NCBI GenBank assembly: GCA_019695035.1
Contig: JAIBAU010000018.1
Location: 1-57,965, forward strand
Length of the DNA stretch: 57,965 nt
Origin: Caulobacteraceae bacterium
GTDB lineage: Bacteria > Pseudomonadota > Alphaproteobacteria > Caulobacterales > Caulobacteraceae
Reading direction: 5' to 3'
A model generated the notes under the pieces. It saw only the letters and a list, made by a program, of their open reading frames with translations. It did no database searches and had not been told where the DNA came from. This document shows positions 1 to 8,357 of the stretch, one piece after another (positions within the stretch are counted from its first letter, which is position 1; every line of letters starts with the position of its first letter). The translations under genes were made by a program, and so were the position numbers.

Positions 1-316
1 CCAGCGTCGAGGCCAGCGAGCCGGCCGCCGCCGCGGTGCCGAGGCCCGGCACGGCGATCGCCGTCAGCCCGGCCAGCAGGCCCACGCCCGCGCCGATGGC
101 GCCGCCGGTCACCGCGCCTTCGCCGGCGCCTTCCAGGGTGTCGGAATGGCCGTCGCCGTCCTTGTTCAGGAAGCTGCGGTCCTCGCCGGCGACCGTGCCG
201 CCGCCGGAAGACAGGAAGGTGAGGTCGGCCGAGGGAAAGCCCTGGGCCTCGAGTTCGCGGACGGCGGCCTCGGCCTGGGAGCGGCTGTCGAACAGGCGGG
301 TGACGGTGCGTTGCAT
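1..316 (-). CDS. YflT-like stress protein, 3' end outside window
   Basis: The first 105 codons of a gene that runs off the left edge; the start is the ATG at 316. The N-terminus (MQRTVTRLFDSRSQAEAAVR, residues 1-20) looks like the small alpha/beta domain of YflT-type general stress proteins, with a conserved pattern of an aromatic, SR and a helix that gathers Ala/Glu. After about residue 65 the protein becomes a Gly/Ala-rich hydrophobic segment (GAVTGGAIGAGVGLLAGL) of the glycine-zipper kind, which suggests membrane association. Function is not known; a role in stress is an inference from the N-terminal resemblance only. It is divergent from the secreted protein gene at 529. Confidence 0.7.
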   Translation of the reverse strand, partial: MQRTVTRLFDSRSQAEAAVRELEAQGFPSADLTFLSSGGGTVAGEDRSFLNKDGDGHSDTLEGAGEGAVTGGAIGAGVGLLAGLTAIAVPGLGTAAAAGSLASTL

Positions 317-421
317 GGTGGGTTCTCTTGATCACGTTGAGAGCCCCGCCGGCGGCGGGGCAGACCGTCGACAACAGACGCGGCGTCGCGGCTGTTCCCT
401 CACGACCTTGGCATCGGTTCC

Positions 422-481
422 GGAGAAGGGCGCGGCCCATCTTGGCGTTGACCCAACCTTCTCCGCGCCTTGACAGGCGCG
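422..481. repeat. two inverted repeats between divergent genes
   Basis: GGAGAAGG at 422-429 pairs exactly with CCTTCTCC at 457-464. Directly beside it CGCGCC (464-469) pairs with GGCGCG (476-481) around a TTGACA loop. The neighbours on both sides are transcribed away from this region, so a terminator is unlikely; a regulatory site or leader structure is possible. No consensus protein-binding motif was recognised. Confidence 0.4.
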
Positions 482-528
482 GCCTGCGCTGTCGAACCTC
501 GCTGCCCGGGCGTACGGTCCGCGCGTGA

Positions 529-1353
529 GTGGAGGCGGGCTTGTTTTTGCGCATAGGTCTGACGACGTTCCTGGTCGCCACGGCGGCCGCGGCTTCTTCC
601 GCCCTGGCCGCCAAGGCGCCGCCGCCGCCGATGGAGCCGCTGACGGCCGCGGCGTCCTCCAACCCGCCCCGCCAGGCCGACTGCCCCGTCGTGGCCAACA
701 TCGACTTCAACTGGATGCGGGCCGAGCGGGCGCGCCAGGCGCGGACCGCGCCGCCGGTCCCGACCGGACCGTCCTTCGACATGCTGGACGAAGTCGTCGT
801 GCCGGCGGATGCGGCGCGGCGCCCGCCGCCGGACGCGACCTTCGTCATCCGTGTGCGCGTGCCGCCGGGCGGCGGTTATGCCCAGGACGAGAAGTCCGTG
901 GTCTGGCGCGAGGCGGACGGGACGTGGTGGGGCTGGCGCCAGGTCGAGGGTGGTTCGCCCGCCACACCGCCGCCGCCGCCGCTCGATCCCAAGGAATACG
1001 AGGCCTACGCCAAACTGACGTGGGATCCCTATCCGCCGTCCGAGGGCCGGCTCGATCCGCAGCAAAGCGCGCGCATGGAGGCGGCGTTCGCCGACCCGTG
1101 CCGGTCGCTTGAGCCGGCGTGGGCCCCCCTGCGCTACAAGCTGCTGAAGGCCGAGGACGGCGAGCGCTGGCGTGATTGCCGGACGCCTGTTCCGGACTCC
1201 TCGGGCTACTGGGCCGAGATCACCGAGAACGGCCTGCCGCCGCGTCGGGTCAGCTACCATTGCCTCCCCGGCTCGCTCGGCCGCAGTCTGGTCACCTGGG
1301 CCGGCCACGTGGAGCTGCCACAGACGCCCCCGAAGGGCCGCTCGCGCGAATAG
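529..1353 (+). CDS. secreted proline-rich protein, unknown function
   Basis: Encodes 274 residues from a GTG at 529 (a TTG at 541 would give a shorter signal peptide). A hydrophobic segment at about residues 7-28 ending in Ala-Leu-Ala followed by a Pro/Ala stretch looks like a Sec signal peptide, so the product is probably periplasmic. The rest has proline runs and scattered Trp and Cys residues, and no recognised domain. No Shine-Dalgarno sequence clearly decides the start. It stands alone: divergent from the stress protein on the left and convergent with the rhomboid gene 15 bases downstream. Confidence 0.7.
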   Translation: MEAGLFLRIGLTTFLVATAAAASSALAAKAPPPPMEPLTAAASSNPPRQADCPVVANIDFNWMRAERARQARTAPPVPTGPSFDMLDEVVVPADAARRPPPDATFVIRVRVPPGGGYAQDEKSVVWREADGTWWGWRQVEGGSPATPPPPPLDPKEYEAYAKLTWDPYPPSEGRLDPQQSARMEAAFADPCRSLEPAWAPLRYKLLKAEDGERWRDCRTPVPDSSGYWAEITENGLPPRRVSYHCLPGSLGRSLVTWAGHVELPQTPPKGRSRE

Positions 1354-1368
1354 GGGCGGCGGGTCAGC

Positions 1369-2124
1369 TCACCCCAGCCGGCCGCGGCCCCAGGGGCCGG
1401 GGTCGATCTCCCACCAGGGCGGTTGGGGCGGCGGGGGCGCGGTCCAGCCCGACCAGCGCTGGAACAGGGGGACCAGCAGCAGGCCCGCGAGGAAGCCGCC
1501 CAGGTGGCCCTCCCAGGCGATGCCCCCGGTGGCCTCGCCGCCCCTCAACAGGAACTGCGGCCCCGAGATGAGCAGCACCAGGATCAGGTTCATCAACGCG
1601 AAGTTGCGCACGTTGAGCCAGACCTGGCGGTCGTTCAGCCGGGTCAGCTCGCCGTGGCGGCTGGCGAGGCGCGCCGCGGCGCCCCAGAGGCCGCAGATGG
1701 CGCCCGAGGCGCCCAGCATGGGGATCTGCCCGCCGGGGTGGATGGCCAAATAGACGAGGGCGCCGGCAAGGCCCGAGGCCAGGTAGAGGCCTCCCAGCGC
1801 CGCCAGGCCGCGGCCGCCGGGACCCAATTCCAACCGCGCCGGCCGCTGCAGGCTGACGAGGGCCGAGAGATTCATCAGCAGGTGCAGGATGCCCCCGTGC
1901 AGGAACATGTGGGTGAGCAGCGTCCACCAGCGGCCCTGCTTCAGCGCCTCGGCCGACAGGGCGTAAGACAGGCCGAAATCCGGCAGCACGAAATACTGGG
2001 CCGCCAGCACGCCGCAGAGCAGCAGGGCGAAGAGCATCGCCGGGCCGTTGCCGGGGTTCAGCAAGGCCTCCGCGTGCGGCTGCGGGCGCTGCGCCGGGGG
2101 CGGGCCGGCTTCGGGAGTGTTCAC
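1369..2124 (-). CDS. rhomboid family intramembrane serine protease
   Basis: A 251-residue polytopic membrane protein of the rhomboid family, which cuts transmembrane substrates within the bilayer. The catalytic dyad is visible: Ser140 in GASGA and His207 in WEGHLGG. The His-x3-Asn pair that stabilises the oxyanion is H81/N85 in HLLMN. About six transmembrane helices can be seen, with a proline-rich cytoplasmic N-terminus (1-28) and a Pro/Trp-rich tail after residue 222. The substrate cannot be told from sequence. The gene is monocistronic and convergent with the secreted protein gene on its left. Confidence 0.93.
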   Translation of the reverse strand: MNTPEAGPPPAQRPQPHAEALLNPGNGPAMLFALLLCGVLAAQYFVLPDFGLSYALSAEALKQGRWWTLLTHMFLHGGILHLLMNLSALVSLQRPARLELGPGGRGLAALGGLYLASGLAGALVYLAIHPGGQIPMLGASGAICGLWGAAARLASRHGELTRLNDRQVWLNVRNFALMNLILVLLISGPQFLLRGGEATGGIAWEGHLGGFLAGLLLVPLFQRWSGWTAPPPPQPPWWEIDPGPWGRGRLG

Positions 2125-2276
2125 GCGGGGGAGGCCCTGGTTGAAGCGGCGGCCATGGTGCGCGGGGGCCCCGGGGTGTCAAGGCGAACGGGATGCGTGG
2201 GACGGCCGCGGGTTTGGTGGCGGTTTGACTCGGAGCCGCAGTGCGCCGGACACTGGCTCAAACCGGAGTTCGCCCC

Positions 2277-2762
2277 ATGACCCGCCGCCGCCTGCCTTTC
2301 GCCGCGATCGCTGCCGGCCTCGCCGTCTTCCCGGCGCTCGCCGCCGGGTCGGCCGAGGCTCGCGCCGGGGCTTGGCTGGGCGAGTGCAACGACTATGCGA
2401 CGGTCTCGCTGGTGGCCGAACCATGGGAGCAGCACACCCGCACTTTCTACAACGGTCAGGTGCGGGTGGTGATGGTCGATACCGACGGCGAGCCGGCCTG
2501 CTGCTCGTCCTGGCTGGTGGTCATCTATCCGGATCGCGAGGATGAACTGGGCGGGCGGGCCTGCGCCATGCTCGGGTCCGGCGAGGGCCTGGGCTTCGCC
2601 GGTGTGGATGTGAAGGCGATCCGCTCCACCTATTCGGCGGCGACCGGTCTCACCCTGACCGTGCCGGTGCGCCGCCTGCGCGAGGACGATTCGGGGGTGG
2701 ATGTCAGTCAGGTCGTCCTGACCCTGGACCTCGCGGCCGGTCGCCTGACGCTCCGGCCCTAA
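2277..2762 (+). CDS. secreted protein, unknown function
   Basis: Encodes 161 residues from the ATG at 2277. MTRRRLPFAAIAAGLAVFPA is a typical signal-peptide n- and h-region, with probable cleavage near residue 27-29 (AEARA). The mature part has four Cys residues (one in GECNDYA, a CC pair in EPACCSSW, and one in GRACAML), which suggests disulfides in the periplasm. No known domain was recognised. The stop codon overlaps the stop of the convergent permease gene by 4 bases, so no separate terminator is present. Confidence 0.75.
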   Translation: MTRRRLPFAAIAAGLAVFPALAAGSAEARAGAWLGECNDYATVSLVAEPWEQHTRTFYNGQVRVVMVDTDGEPACCSSWLVVIYPDREDELGGRACAMLGSGEGLGFAGVDVKAIRSTYSAATGLTLTVPVRRLREDDSGVDVSQVVLTLDLAAGRLTLRP

Positions 2763-4186
2763 CCGCCGGCCGGCAGGCTGCCTCCCAGGTTGAGGTAGGC
2801 GTACCAGGCGATCAGCAGGACCAGGCGCGGCGCCGTGGCCGAGCGGGTCAGCGCTCCGAGTCCGATGGCGGTCCCGCCAGTGACCAGGCCCACGCCGCCG
2901 GCTTCAAGGAGGAGGCGCACGGGATCGCCCCCTGCCAGCGCTGCGTGCGCCACGGCGCCGGCGCTCGCCGTCAGGGTCCAGAGCAGGGCTGCGGCGATGA
3001 AGGCGAAGCGGCGGGCCGTGGGGGTGAAGGTTCCGGTGCGGGTCAGGGCCAGCAGGCCCTTCTGCTCGCTACGTCCGGCGTGGGCGGTGGCGGCGAATAC
3101 CAGCACCAGCATGGCCGCCGGCCCGGCGCCGGTGGAGTAGGGTGCGAACCAGCCGGCCGCGGCGATGACCAGAAGCGCCAGGACCCCCCCGCGGCCCACC
3201 AGCAGGCGGACCTCGGACGCCAGCAGGTTCAGCCAGCCGAGGGCGGCGAGCCGGGCCGGGCGGGCATTGGGATCTGCGCGGGGCGGCGAGCCGGGCTCCA
3301 GCAGGCGGGCCCAGGGGATCAGAGGCTTGCGTCGCGCCCGGCCCGGCCGGTGCGGCAGGTAGACCAGTCCCGCGAACAGCGGAACCAGGGCCGCGATGCC
3401 CAGCCACGCAGCGCGGGAGGCCAGGTATCCGTCCGACAGAATGCCTGCCAGGACGTCGAGGTGGATGCGGTTGGTGGCGCCGTCAGCCACCAGATCCCCG
3501 CCGCCGATGACGAAGCTGTCGTCCCCGCCCAGGCTGTAGGCGACGGGCTGCATGAAGCCCGTCGAGTCGATCATCGAGGCGGCGAAGCCGTGAGCGTCCT
3601 GGGCCGCCGCGACCACCACGATTGAGCCCAGCCAGAACACGAAGTAGAGCACCTCGCCCAAGGGCCCCCGCGTCCAGCGGCGCGCCTCGAAGAGGGTGCG
3701 AAGCGAAGCGACCAGCACCACCGCCGGGCCTGCGATGACCCAAAGGCAGAAGGCGATGACGGCGGGGTTCACCTCCTCGGGTGGGAGCATCAGGTAGGCC
3801 AGCACCACGCCGGCCGCCGTGGTCGCCGCCAGCACAGCCAGCAGCACCGCCGAGTCCGCCGCCCAACGCCCGTAGGCGATCGCCACTCGTGAGGCGGGCG
3901 CGACCTCCTCCACTTGCCACGGCTGGCGCCGAGTGACGTTGGAACGCAGGTAGATGAACGCCACCGGCAGAAGCAGGGTGGCGATGATGATGCCCAGCCC
4001 CGCGCCCATGAAGGCGGAGGTCAGGACCGGAATGCGCCCCTCGGCCGAGATGATCGAACTGGTCGCTCCCGGCCCTGCGACGAGGAAGCGGGCTCCGATC
4101 GGCGCAATGAGCAGCAGCAACCACAGGCCAAAGCTGCGGCCGTAGCGCGCCATAGAGGTGGAGAAGGAGGAGGCAAGCGCAGTCAT
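2759..4186 (-). CDS. ABC transporter membrane subunit (putative exporter permease)
   Basis: A 475-residue protein with about ten hydrophobic segments (for example residues 20-38, 58-80, 113-135, 142-164, 178-198, 325-350). It has no recognised family motif, but its start overlaps the stop of the ATP-binding subunit by 4 bases, which makes it the membrane partner of that ATPase. It is probably a homologue of the ABC-2 type permeases that work with CcmA-like ATPases. The substrate is unknown. No substrate-binding protein is encoded nearby, which favours export. Confidence 0.8.
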   Translation of the reverse strand: MTALASSFSTSMARYGRSFGLWLLLLIAPIGARFLVAGPGATSSIISAEGRIPVLTSAFMGAGLGIIIATLLLPVAFIYLRSNVTRRQPWQVEEVAPASRVAIAYGRWAADSAVLLAVLAATTAAGVVLAYLMLPPEEVNPAVIAFCLWVIAGPAVVLVASLRTLFEARRWTRGPLGEVLYFVFWLGSIVVVAAAQDAHGFAASMIDSTGFMQPVAYSLGGDDSFVIGGGDLVADGATNRIHLDVLAGILSDGYLASRAAWLGIAALVPLFAGLVYLPHRPGRARRKPLIPWARLLEPGSPPRADPNARPARLAALGWLNLLASEVRLLVGRGGVLALLVIAAAGWFAPYSTGAGPAAMLVLVFAATAHAGRSEQKGLLALTRTGTFTPTARRFAFIAAALLWTLTASAGAVAHAALAGGDPVRLLLEAGGVGLVTGGTAIGLGALTRSATAPRLVLLIAWYAYLNLGGSLPAGG

Positions 4187-4827
4187 GCGGGCTGGACCCG
4201 GCCGCCGTCGACCCGCAGCACCGCCCTCGCCTGCGTCGCCACACCGTCCTCCAGGTGGGTCGTCATCAGCACGATGGCGCTCTGGGCCGCCCGGGTGATC
4301 AGGGCTGCGACGCGCTGACGGCTGTCGGTGTCCAACTCGGCGGTCGGCTCGTCCAGGCAGATCAGCTGCGGCTGGCCAAGCAGCGCCTGCAGGAGCACGA
4401 GGCGCCGCCGCATGCCGCCGGAAAATCCGGAGATGCGGTTGTTGGCGTCGGCGTGCAGTCCCACCGCCTCGGCCAGCGCGAGGAACTGGCGATCGGCCTC
4501 ACCGGTCTTAAGGCCCTTCAGGGCGGCCAGGTGCAAGACGAACTCACGGGCCGTCAGCTCTTCGGGAAGGTCGACGGCCTGCGGGGCATAGCCGAGGACC
4601 CGACGCAGGCGCTCCCGCGCGCCAGGGAGCTTCTGGCCGGCCCACAGGATGTCGCCGCCGCTCGGCCTCTCGGCTGTGGCGCAGAGGCGAAGCAGGGTAG
4701 ATTTTCCCGCGCCGCTCGGCCCGGTCAGCAGCGTCAGGCCAGGTTGAAAGGCGACGGAAACTCCGTCGAGCACCAGCTTCTTGCCGTAGCGCTTGGAGAC
4801 GGACTTGAGGTCTAGGATCGCTGTCAT
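4183..4827 (-). CDS. ABC transporter ATP-binding protein
   Basis: A 214-residue ATPase subunit of an ABC transporter. Walker A is GPSGAGKS at 36-43, the Q-loop Gln is at 83 (YAPQAVDLPEE), the signature is FSGGM at 135-139, Walker B is LICLDE at 155-160 and the H-loop His is at 191. The pattern resembles the CcmA/NatA type that pairs with multi-span permeases in two-gene exporters. Its stop overlaps the permease start (ATGA), so the two genes are translationally coupled. The divergent DUF418 gene begins 75 bases away. Confidence 0.95.
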   Translation of the reverse strand: MTAILDLKSVSKRYGKKLVLDGVSVAFQPGLTLLTGPSGAGKSTLLRLCATAERPSGGDILWAGQKLPGARERLRRVLGYAPQAVDLPEELTAREFVLHLAALKGLKTGEADRQFLALAEAVGLHADANNRISGFSGGMRRRLVLLQALLGQPQLICLDEPTAELDTDSRQRVAALITRAAQSAIVLMTTHLEDGVATQARAVLRVDGGRVQPA

Positions 4828-4902
4828 GAGCGGCGCTTAGGGCCTGGCCGGGTTCGCCGCCAGTGAAGTCTGGGTCATGACGTGGCTGTAAGGGAGGACC
4901 GG

Positions 4903-6162
4903 ATGGAGGAGGCGCAGACCGCGGGGCCGGTCGCCGAGAAGGACCGGGTCGATGCGCTCGATGTCCTGCGGGGGATCGCCCTCTTCGGCGTCTTCATCAT
5001 GAACTTCCACGGCTTTGCGGGGTCGGGGATCATGGCGACCGAGGCGCAGCTGGACGTCTTGCCCAGCGCCGGACTGGACAGGGTGGTGGCCAACGTCATG
5101 GACTGGCTATGGCACGACAAGGCCAACACCATGTTCGCCTTCCTGTTCGGCGTAGGCTTCTGGCTGCAGCTTGAGCGGGCGCAGGCGAAGGGAGCCGGGT
5201 TCGAGGTGCTCTATCTGCGCCGGCTCTCCGTGCTGCTGGTCATCGCGGTGATCCACTTCACCCTGCTCTGGGACTGGGACATCCTGCACGTCTACGCCAT
5301 GGCCGGCTTCGGTCTGTTCTTCCTGAGGAAGCTGCCGGATCGCATCATGCTGGGCGGCGGCGTGCTCCTAGCGCTCGGCAGCCGGACATCGCAGGAGTGG
5401 CTGCTAAGTCTCGGCGTGCTGAATCCGACAGCTGGCCGGCCGGACCCCTATGGCGACGCCGCCGTCCTGGGGCGGCAAGCCCTGTCGCAGGCCGGAGACT
5501 ACCCTGGCCTGGTCCGCGCCTTCATGGAGTTCAACATCCCCGACTACTACCTCTCGGGCCTGCTGGTCGCCTGGATCTTCTACGCGCTGGGCCGTTTCAT
5601 GATTGGCGCCTGGGTCGGCCGAAAGGGCTGGCTGCAGCGATCCGCCGACCATCTCCCGGGGTTTCGACGCGCGCTCTGGGCGACCCTGCCGACCGGGCTT
5701 CTACTGGAGGCGGCCGCGCTCGGTCTCAAGTTGCGGCTCGAAGCCGAACTGATCGCGGACCCCACCGGAGTCTGGAGGGGCGTCGAGCAGACCCTGCACC
5801 TCATCGGCGCGCCGCTGCTGGCCGCGGGCTACGTCTGCGCCATCGTGGTCGGACTGCACAGCCGCTGGGCCGCACCCCTGCTGCGGCCATTCCGCTGGCT
5901 CGGTCGAATGGCGCTGACCAACTATGTGGCCCAGAGTCTTGTCTACGGCTTCGTGCTGTTCGGCGTGGGACCGGGCCTTGCCCTTGCGGGCCGGATCGGG
6001 AGCGCGACGGTGGTGGTGATCACCGTGACGGTCTATTTCGCGCAATGGATCTTCAGCCGGTGGTGGCTGTCGCGGTTCCGTTACGGTCCCCTCGAGTGGA
6101 TCTGGCGCGCGCTCACCTACGGCAAGGCGCCGCCGATGCGCATGGCGTCCGCGCCCGCCTAG
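4903..6162 (+). CDS. DUF418 domain (YeiB-like) membrane protein
   Basis: A 419-residue polytopic membrane protein. The start at 4903 is decided by a strong Shine-Dalgarno sequence (AAGGGAGGA) five bases upstream; an upstream in-frame GTG at 4882 has none. The N-terminal LDVLRGIALFGV motif is typical of the YeiB/DUF418 family, related to acyltransferase-3 proteins. The C-terminal third (LGRMALTNYVAQSL through a W-rich GPLEWIWR segment) is the DUF418 domain. Family members are thought to be envelope proteins of unknown substrate. The stop overlaps that of the convergent DUF3297 gene by 4 bases. Confidence 0.9.
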   Translation: MEEAQTAGPVAEKDRVDALDVLRGIALFGVFIMNFHGFAGSGIMATEAQLDVLPSAGLDRVVANVMDWLWHDKANTMFAFLFGVGFWLQLERAQAKGAGFEVLYLRRLSVLLVIAVIHFTLLWDWDILHVYAMAGFGLFFLRKLPDRIMLGGGVLLALGSRTSQEWLLSLGVLNPTAGRPDPYGDAAVLGRQALSQAGDYPGLVRAFMEFNIPDYYLSGLLVAWIFYALGRFMIGAWVGRKGWLQRSADHLPGFRRALWATLPTGLLLEAAALGLKLRLEAELIADPTGVWRGVEQTLHLIGAPLLAAGYVCAIVVGLHSRWAAPLLRPFRWLGRMALTNYVAQSLVYGFVLFGVGPGLALAGRIGSATVVVITVTVYFAQWIFSRWWLSRFRYGPLEWIWRALTYGKAPPMRMASAPA

Positions 6163-6407
6163 TCCTGGGCCTGCAGATCCTGGAAATAGGGCTCGACTCT
6201 GCCGGACAGCTTCAGGGTCAGCGGGTTGCCCTTGCGATCGAGCGTCTTGCCGGCCGCCACCCGGATCCATCCCTCGGAAACCGAGTACTCCTCGACGTTG
6301 GTCTTCTCCTGGCCGTTGAAGCGGACCCCCACGCCCCGCTGCAGCGCGGCTTCATCGTAGTAGGGGTTGCCAGGCGTGGCGGAAAGGCGGTCGGGCGGCG
6401 TGTCCAT
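6159..6407 (-). CDS. DUF3297 family small protein
   Basis: An 82-residue soluble protein matching the DUF3297 family common in alphaproteobacteria: NPYYDEAALQRGVGVRFNGQ, then TNVEEYSVSEGWIRV and a KGNPLTLKL-x-G-x-VEPYF C-terminus. It has no signal peptide and no known biochemical role. The gene is convergent with, and overlaps, the DUF418 gene. It lies downstream of the acyltransferase gene on the same strand with a 39-base gap, so the two may be cotranscribed. Confidence 0.88.
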   Translation of the reverse strand: MDTPPDRLSATPGNPYYDEAALQRGVGVRFNGQEKTNVEEYSVSEGWIRVAAGKTLDRKGNPLTLKLSGRVEPYFQDLQAQD

Positions 6408-6446
6408 GGCGCGCTTCTATCCAAGGCGGGGGCGGCTTGGAAGGGG

Positions 6447-7583
6447 TCAGACGGCGGGGGCCGGCTCCAGCGGCCGTCGACGACGCCGGTCGAGCAGCCG
6501 CTTCAGGGCCGTCTGCAGGGGCCGGTCCACCAGACGCTGAAAGGCCACGGCGCAGGCGAGGGCGAACAGGAAGCCGCCCGCCCAGAAGGGCCACCGGGCC
6601 CACTCCGGCAGGACAGCGCCCGCCAGGCGCCCGAGGCCATGGAGATAGATTTCTCCCGTCACGAAATGGGTGATGAACAGAGGAAAGGACACAGCCGCGG
6701 CCTTCTCGGCCCAGACCCACGGCGACGGCGGGCTCAGCGAGCCGATGACAGCAATGGCCGCTCCGACGAGGATCAGGACCCCCACGCTGGGTTCGGCCAG
6801 ACTGACCGCAGCCCCCGCCAGGATGGCTACGCCGAGCCAGGCCCGGGCGCCCTGGCTGTCGAACGCCGCGTTCACCGGCCCCAGGCGTGCGATCGCGGCG
6901 CCGAACAGGAACAGCGGCACGGCCCGCAGCACACCGATCTGCAGCGGCAGGTCGGCCAGCCGAAGGTGCGCGGCGGCGGCCAGGCCGGCGGCGCTGAACA
7001 GGACGAACAGGCCCGCGCTCATCGCTGTCAACCGCGAGGCGGAAGCGAGCCTGCGCCAGACCAGCGGGAACAGGGCGTAGCAGACCACCAGGGCGGAAAG
7101 GCTCCATGTCGGCATGTTCCAGCCGGGCGGCGCGCCCAGGCCCCAGGCCTGCGCCCACAGCAGATGCGCAGGGAACCAGGCCCAGGCGTAGCCGGAGGAA
7201 TGCCCTTCTCCCGCGCCGACGAGGCGGGCCAACTCGACCATGAGGCCCAGCACCACCAACATGACCGCGTGGGCGGGCCAGAGCTTCAGCACGCGCCTGC
7301 CCACAAACTCGCCCATGCTCATCAGTCCGGCGGCGATGCGTTCGCCATAGGCGCGCGCCAGCACATAGCCGGAGAGCATCAGGAAGAAGTCGGTGGCGAC
7401 CCAGCCTTCCGTGAACACGGGGCTGATCCGGCCGAGCGGCGTGGGAGCATCGTCGGCGTAGTGGTAGATGACGATGAATGCGGCCGCGAGGAACCGCATC
7501 ACGTCCAGCGGGCCTCCCCGTCCGTTCGACGCCTCGTCCGGCCGCACCTCAAGTCTCCGTCCCAAAAAGGGAACGGGCTGCAA
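6447..7583 (-). CDS. acyltransferase 3 family membrane protein
   Basis: A 378-residue protein with about ten transmembrane segments and the N-terminal signature of acyltransferase-3 (OafA/NodX type) proteins: residues 27-43 (LDVMRFLAAAFIVIYHY) hold the conserved R and the H that is needed for catalysis in the family. A later GWVATDFFLMLSGYVLARAYG block is also typical. Such proteins transfer acyl groups from the cytoplasm to surface glycans or lipids; the acceptor here is unknown. It lies 15 bases downstream of the DsbA-like gene on the same strand. Confidence 0.9.
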   Translation of the reverse strand: MQPVPFLGRRLEVRPDEASNGRGGPLDVMRFLAAAFIVIYHYADDAPTPLGRISPVFTEGWVATDFFLMLSGYVLARAYGERIAAGLMSMGEFVGRRVLKLWPAHAVMLVVLGLMVELARLVGAGEGHSSGYAWAWFPAHLLWAQAWGLGAPPGWNMPTWSLSALVVCYALFPLVWRRLASASRLTAMSAGLFVLFSAAGLAAAAHLRLADLPLQIGVLRAVPLFLFGAAIARLGPVNAAFDSQGARAWLGVAILAGAAVSLAEPSVGVLILVGAAIAVIGSLSPPSPWVWAEKAAAVSFPLFITHFVTGEIYLHGLGRLAGAVLPEWARWPFWAGGFLFALACAVAFQRLVDRPLQTALKRLLDRRRRRPLEPAPAV

Positions 7584-7598
7584 GGCGAGGGCCGCTGC

Positions 7599-8270
7599 TT
7601 ACGCGCGTGCAGCCACCGCCGTCTCGGCGGCGATGCGGCGCAACGCCTGTTCGAACACCTCCACCGGCTGGCCTCCGGAAATCAGGTAGCGATCGTCGAT
7701 GATCACCGCCGGAACTCCGGTGACGCCGGCCCGCTGGTAGAACAGCTCCCGCTCCCGGACCTCCCGCGCGTAGCGGTCGGACGACAGCACCTCGGCCGCT
7801 GCCGCAGGGTCGAGACCGGCCTCGGCGGCCGCGTCGGCGAGGATCACGTGATCCGACGCGTCCTTCTGGTCGGTGAAGTTGGCCTTCAACAGGGACCGTT
7901 TGAGCCGGGCTTGCGCCTCGAGGCCAAGGGTCGCGGCCCAGTGCAGCAGCCGATGCGCATCGAAGGTGTTCCAGATGCGGCTGTCGGGCCCGTAGTTGAA
8001 GGTGAAGCCCACCTCGGCGCCCCGGGCGGCGATCATCTCGCGGCTGCGCGCGGACTGTTCCGGGGTGGAACCGTACTTACGGCCGACGTGCTCGGTGACG
8101 TTTTCGCCCTCGGCGGCCATGTGTGGATTCAGCTCGAACGGCTGGAAATGGATCTCCGCGTCGATCTCGGGCCTCAAGCGTTCGAGCGCCCTCTCAAGGC
8201 CGCCCAGGCCGATGGCGCACCAGGGACAGACGATGTCGGAGACGAAGTCGATCTTCAGCGTTCGGGTCAT
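7599..8270 (-). CDS. DsbA family (FrnE-like) oxidoreductase
   Basis: A 223-residue thioredoxin-fold protein. The active-site CPWC is at residues 15-18, directly after the first beta strand and with no signal peptide. That makes it a cytoplasmic FrnE-type member and not a periplasmic DsbA. The cis-Pro loop is seen at GVTGVPAV near residue 193, followed by the IISGGQ-like segment (YLISGGQPVEVFEQAL) typical of the family. A role in polyketide assembly or thiol redox reactions has been proposed for family members; the substrate here is unknown. It is likely cotranscribed with the acyltransferase gene downstream. Confidence 0.92.
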   Translation of the reverse strand: MTRTLKIDFVSDIVCPWCAIGLGGLERALERLRPEIDAEIHFQPFELNPHMAAEGENVTEHVGRKYGSTPEQSARSREMIAARGAEVGFTFNYGPDSRIWNTFDAHRLLHWAATLGLEAQARLKRSLLKANFTDQKDASDHVILADAAAEAGLDPAAAAEVLSSDRYAREVRERELFYQRAGVTGVPAVIIDDRYLISGGQPVEVFEQALRRIAAETAVAARA

Positions 8271-8295
8271 GCGCCAATGTAGGCCGTCCGCGGCC

Positions 8296-8332
8296 GGAAA
8301 GAAGAAGGGGCGGCGGATGGCTCCGCCGCCCC
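8296..8332 (-). terminator. Rho-independent-type terminator
   Basis: An 11-base perfect stem (8307-8317 with 8322-8332) closes a 4-base loop. On the minus strand it is followed by a T-rich stretch (TTCTTCTTTCC). It lies 25 bases after the stop of the first M3 peptidase gene. A near-copy follows the second M3 gene. Confidence 0.75.
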
Positions 8333-8357
8333 TGGCTGTCCTCGATCCGAACGCGGG

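Noticed and set aside
5397-8282. Very long open frame (961 codons) on the + strand
   Set aside because: It runs across the DUF418 gene in another frame and antisense to three well-supported genes. Its product is Arg/Gly/Pro-rich with no motif; long empty frames are normal in DNA this GC-rich.
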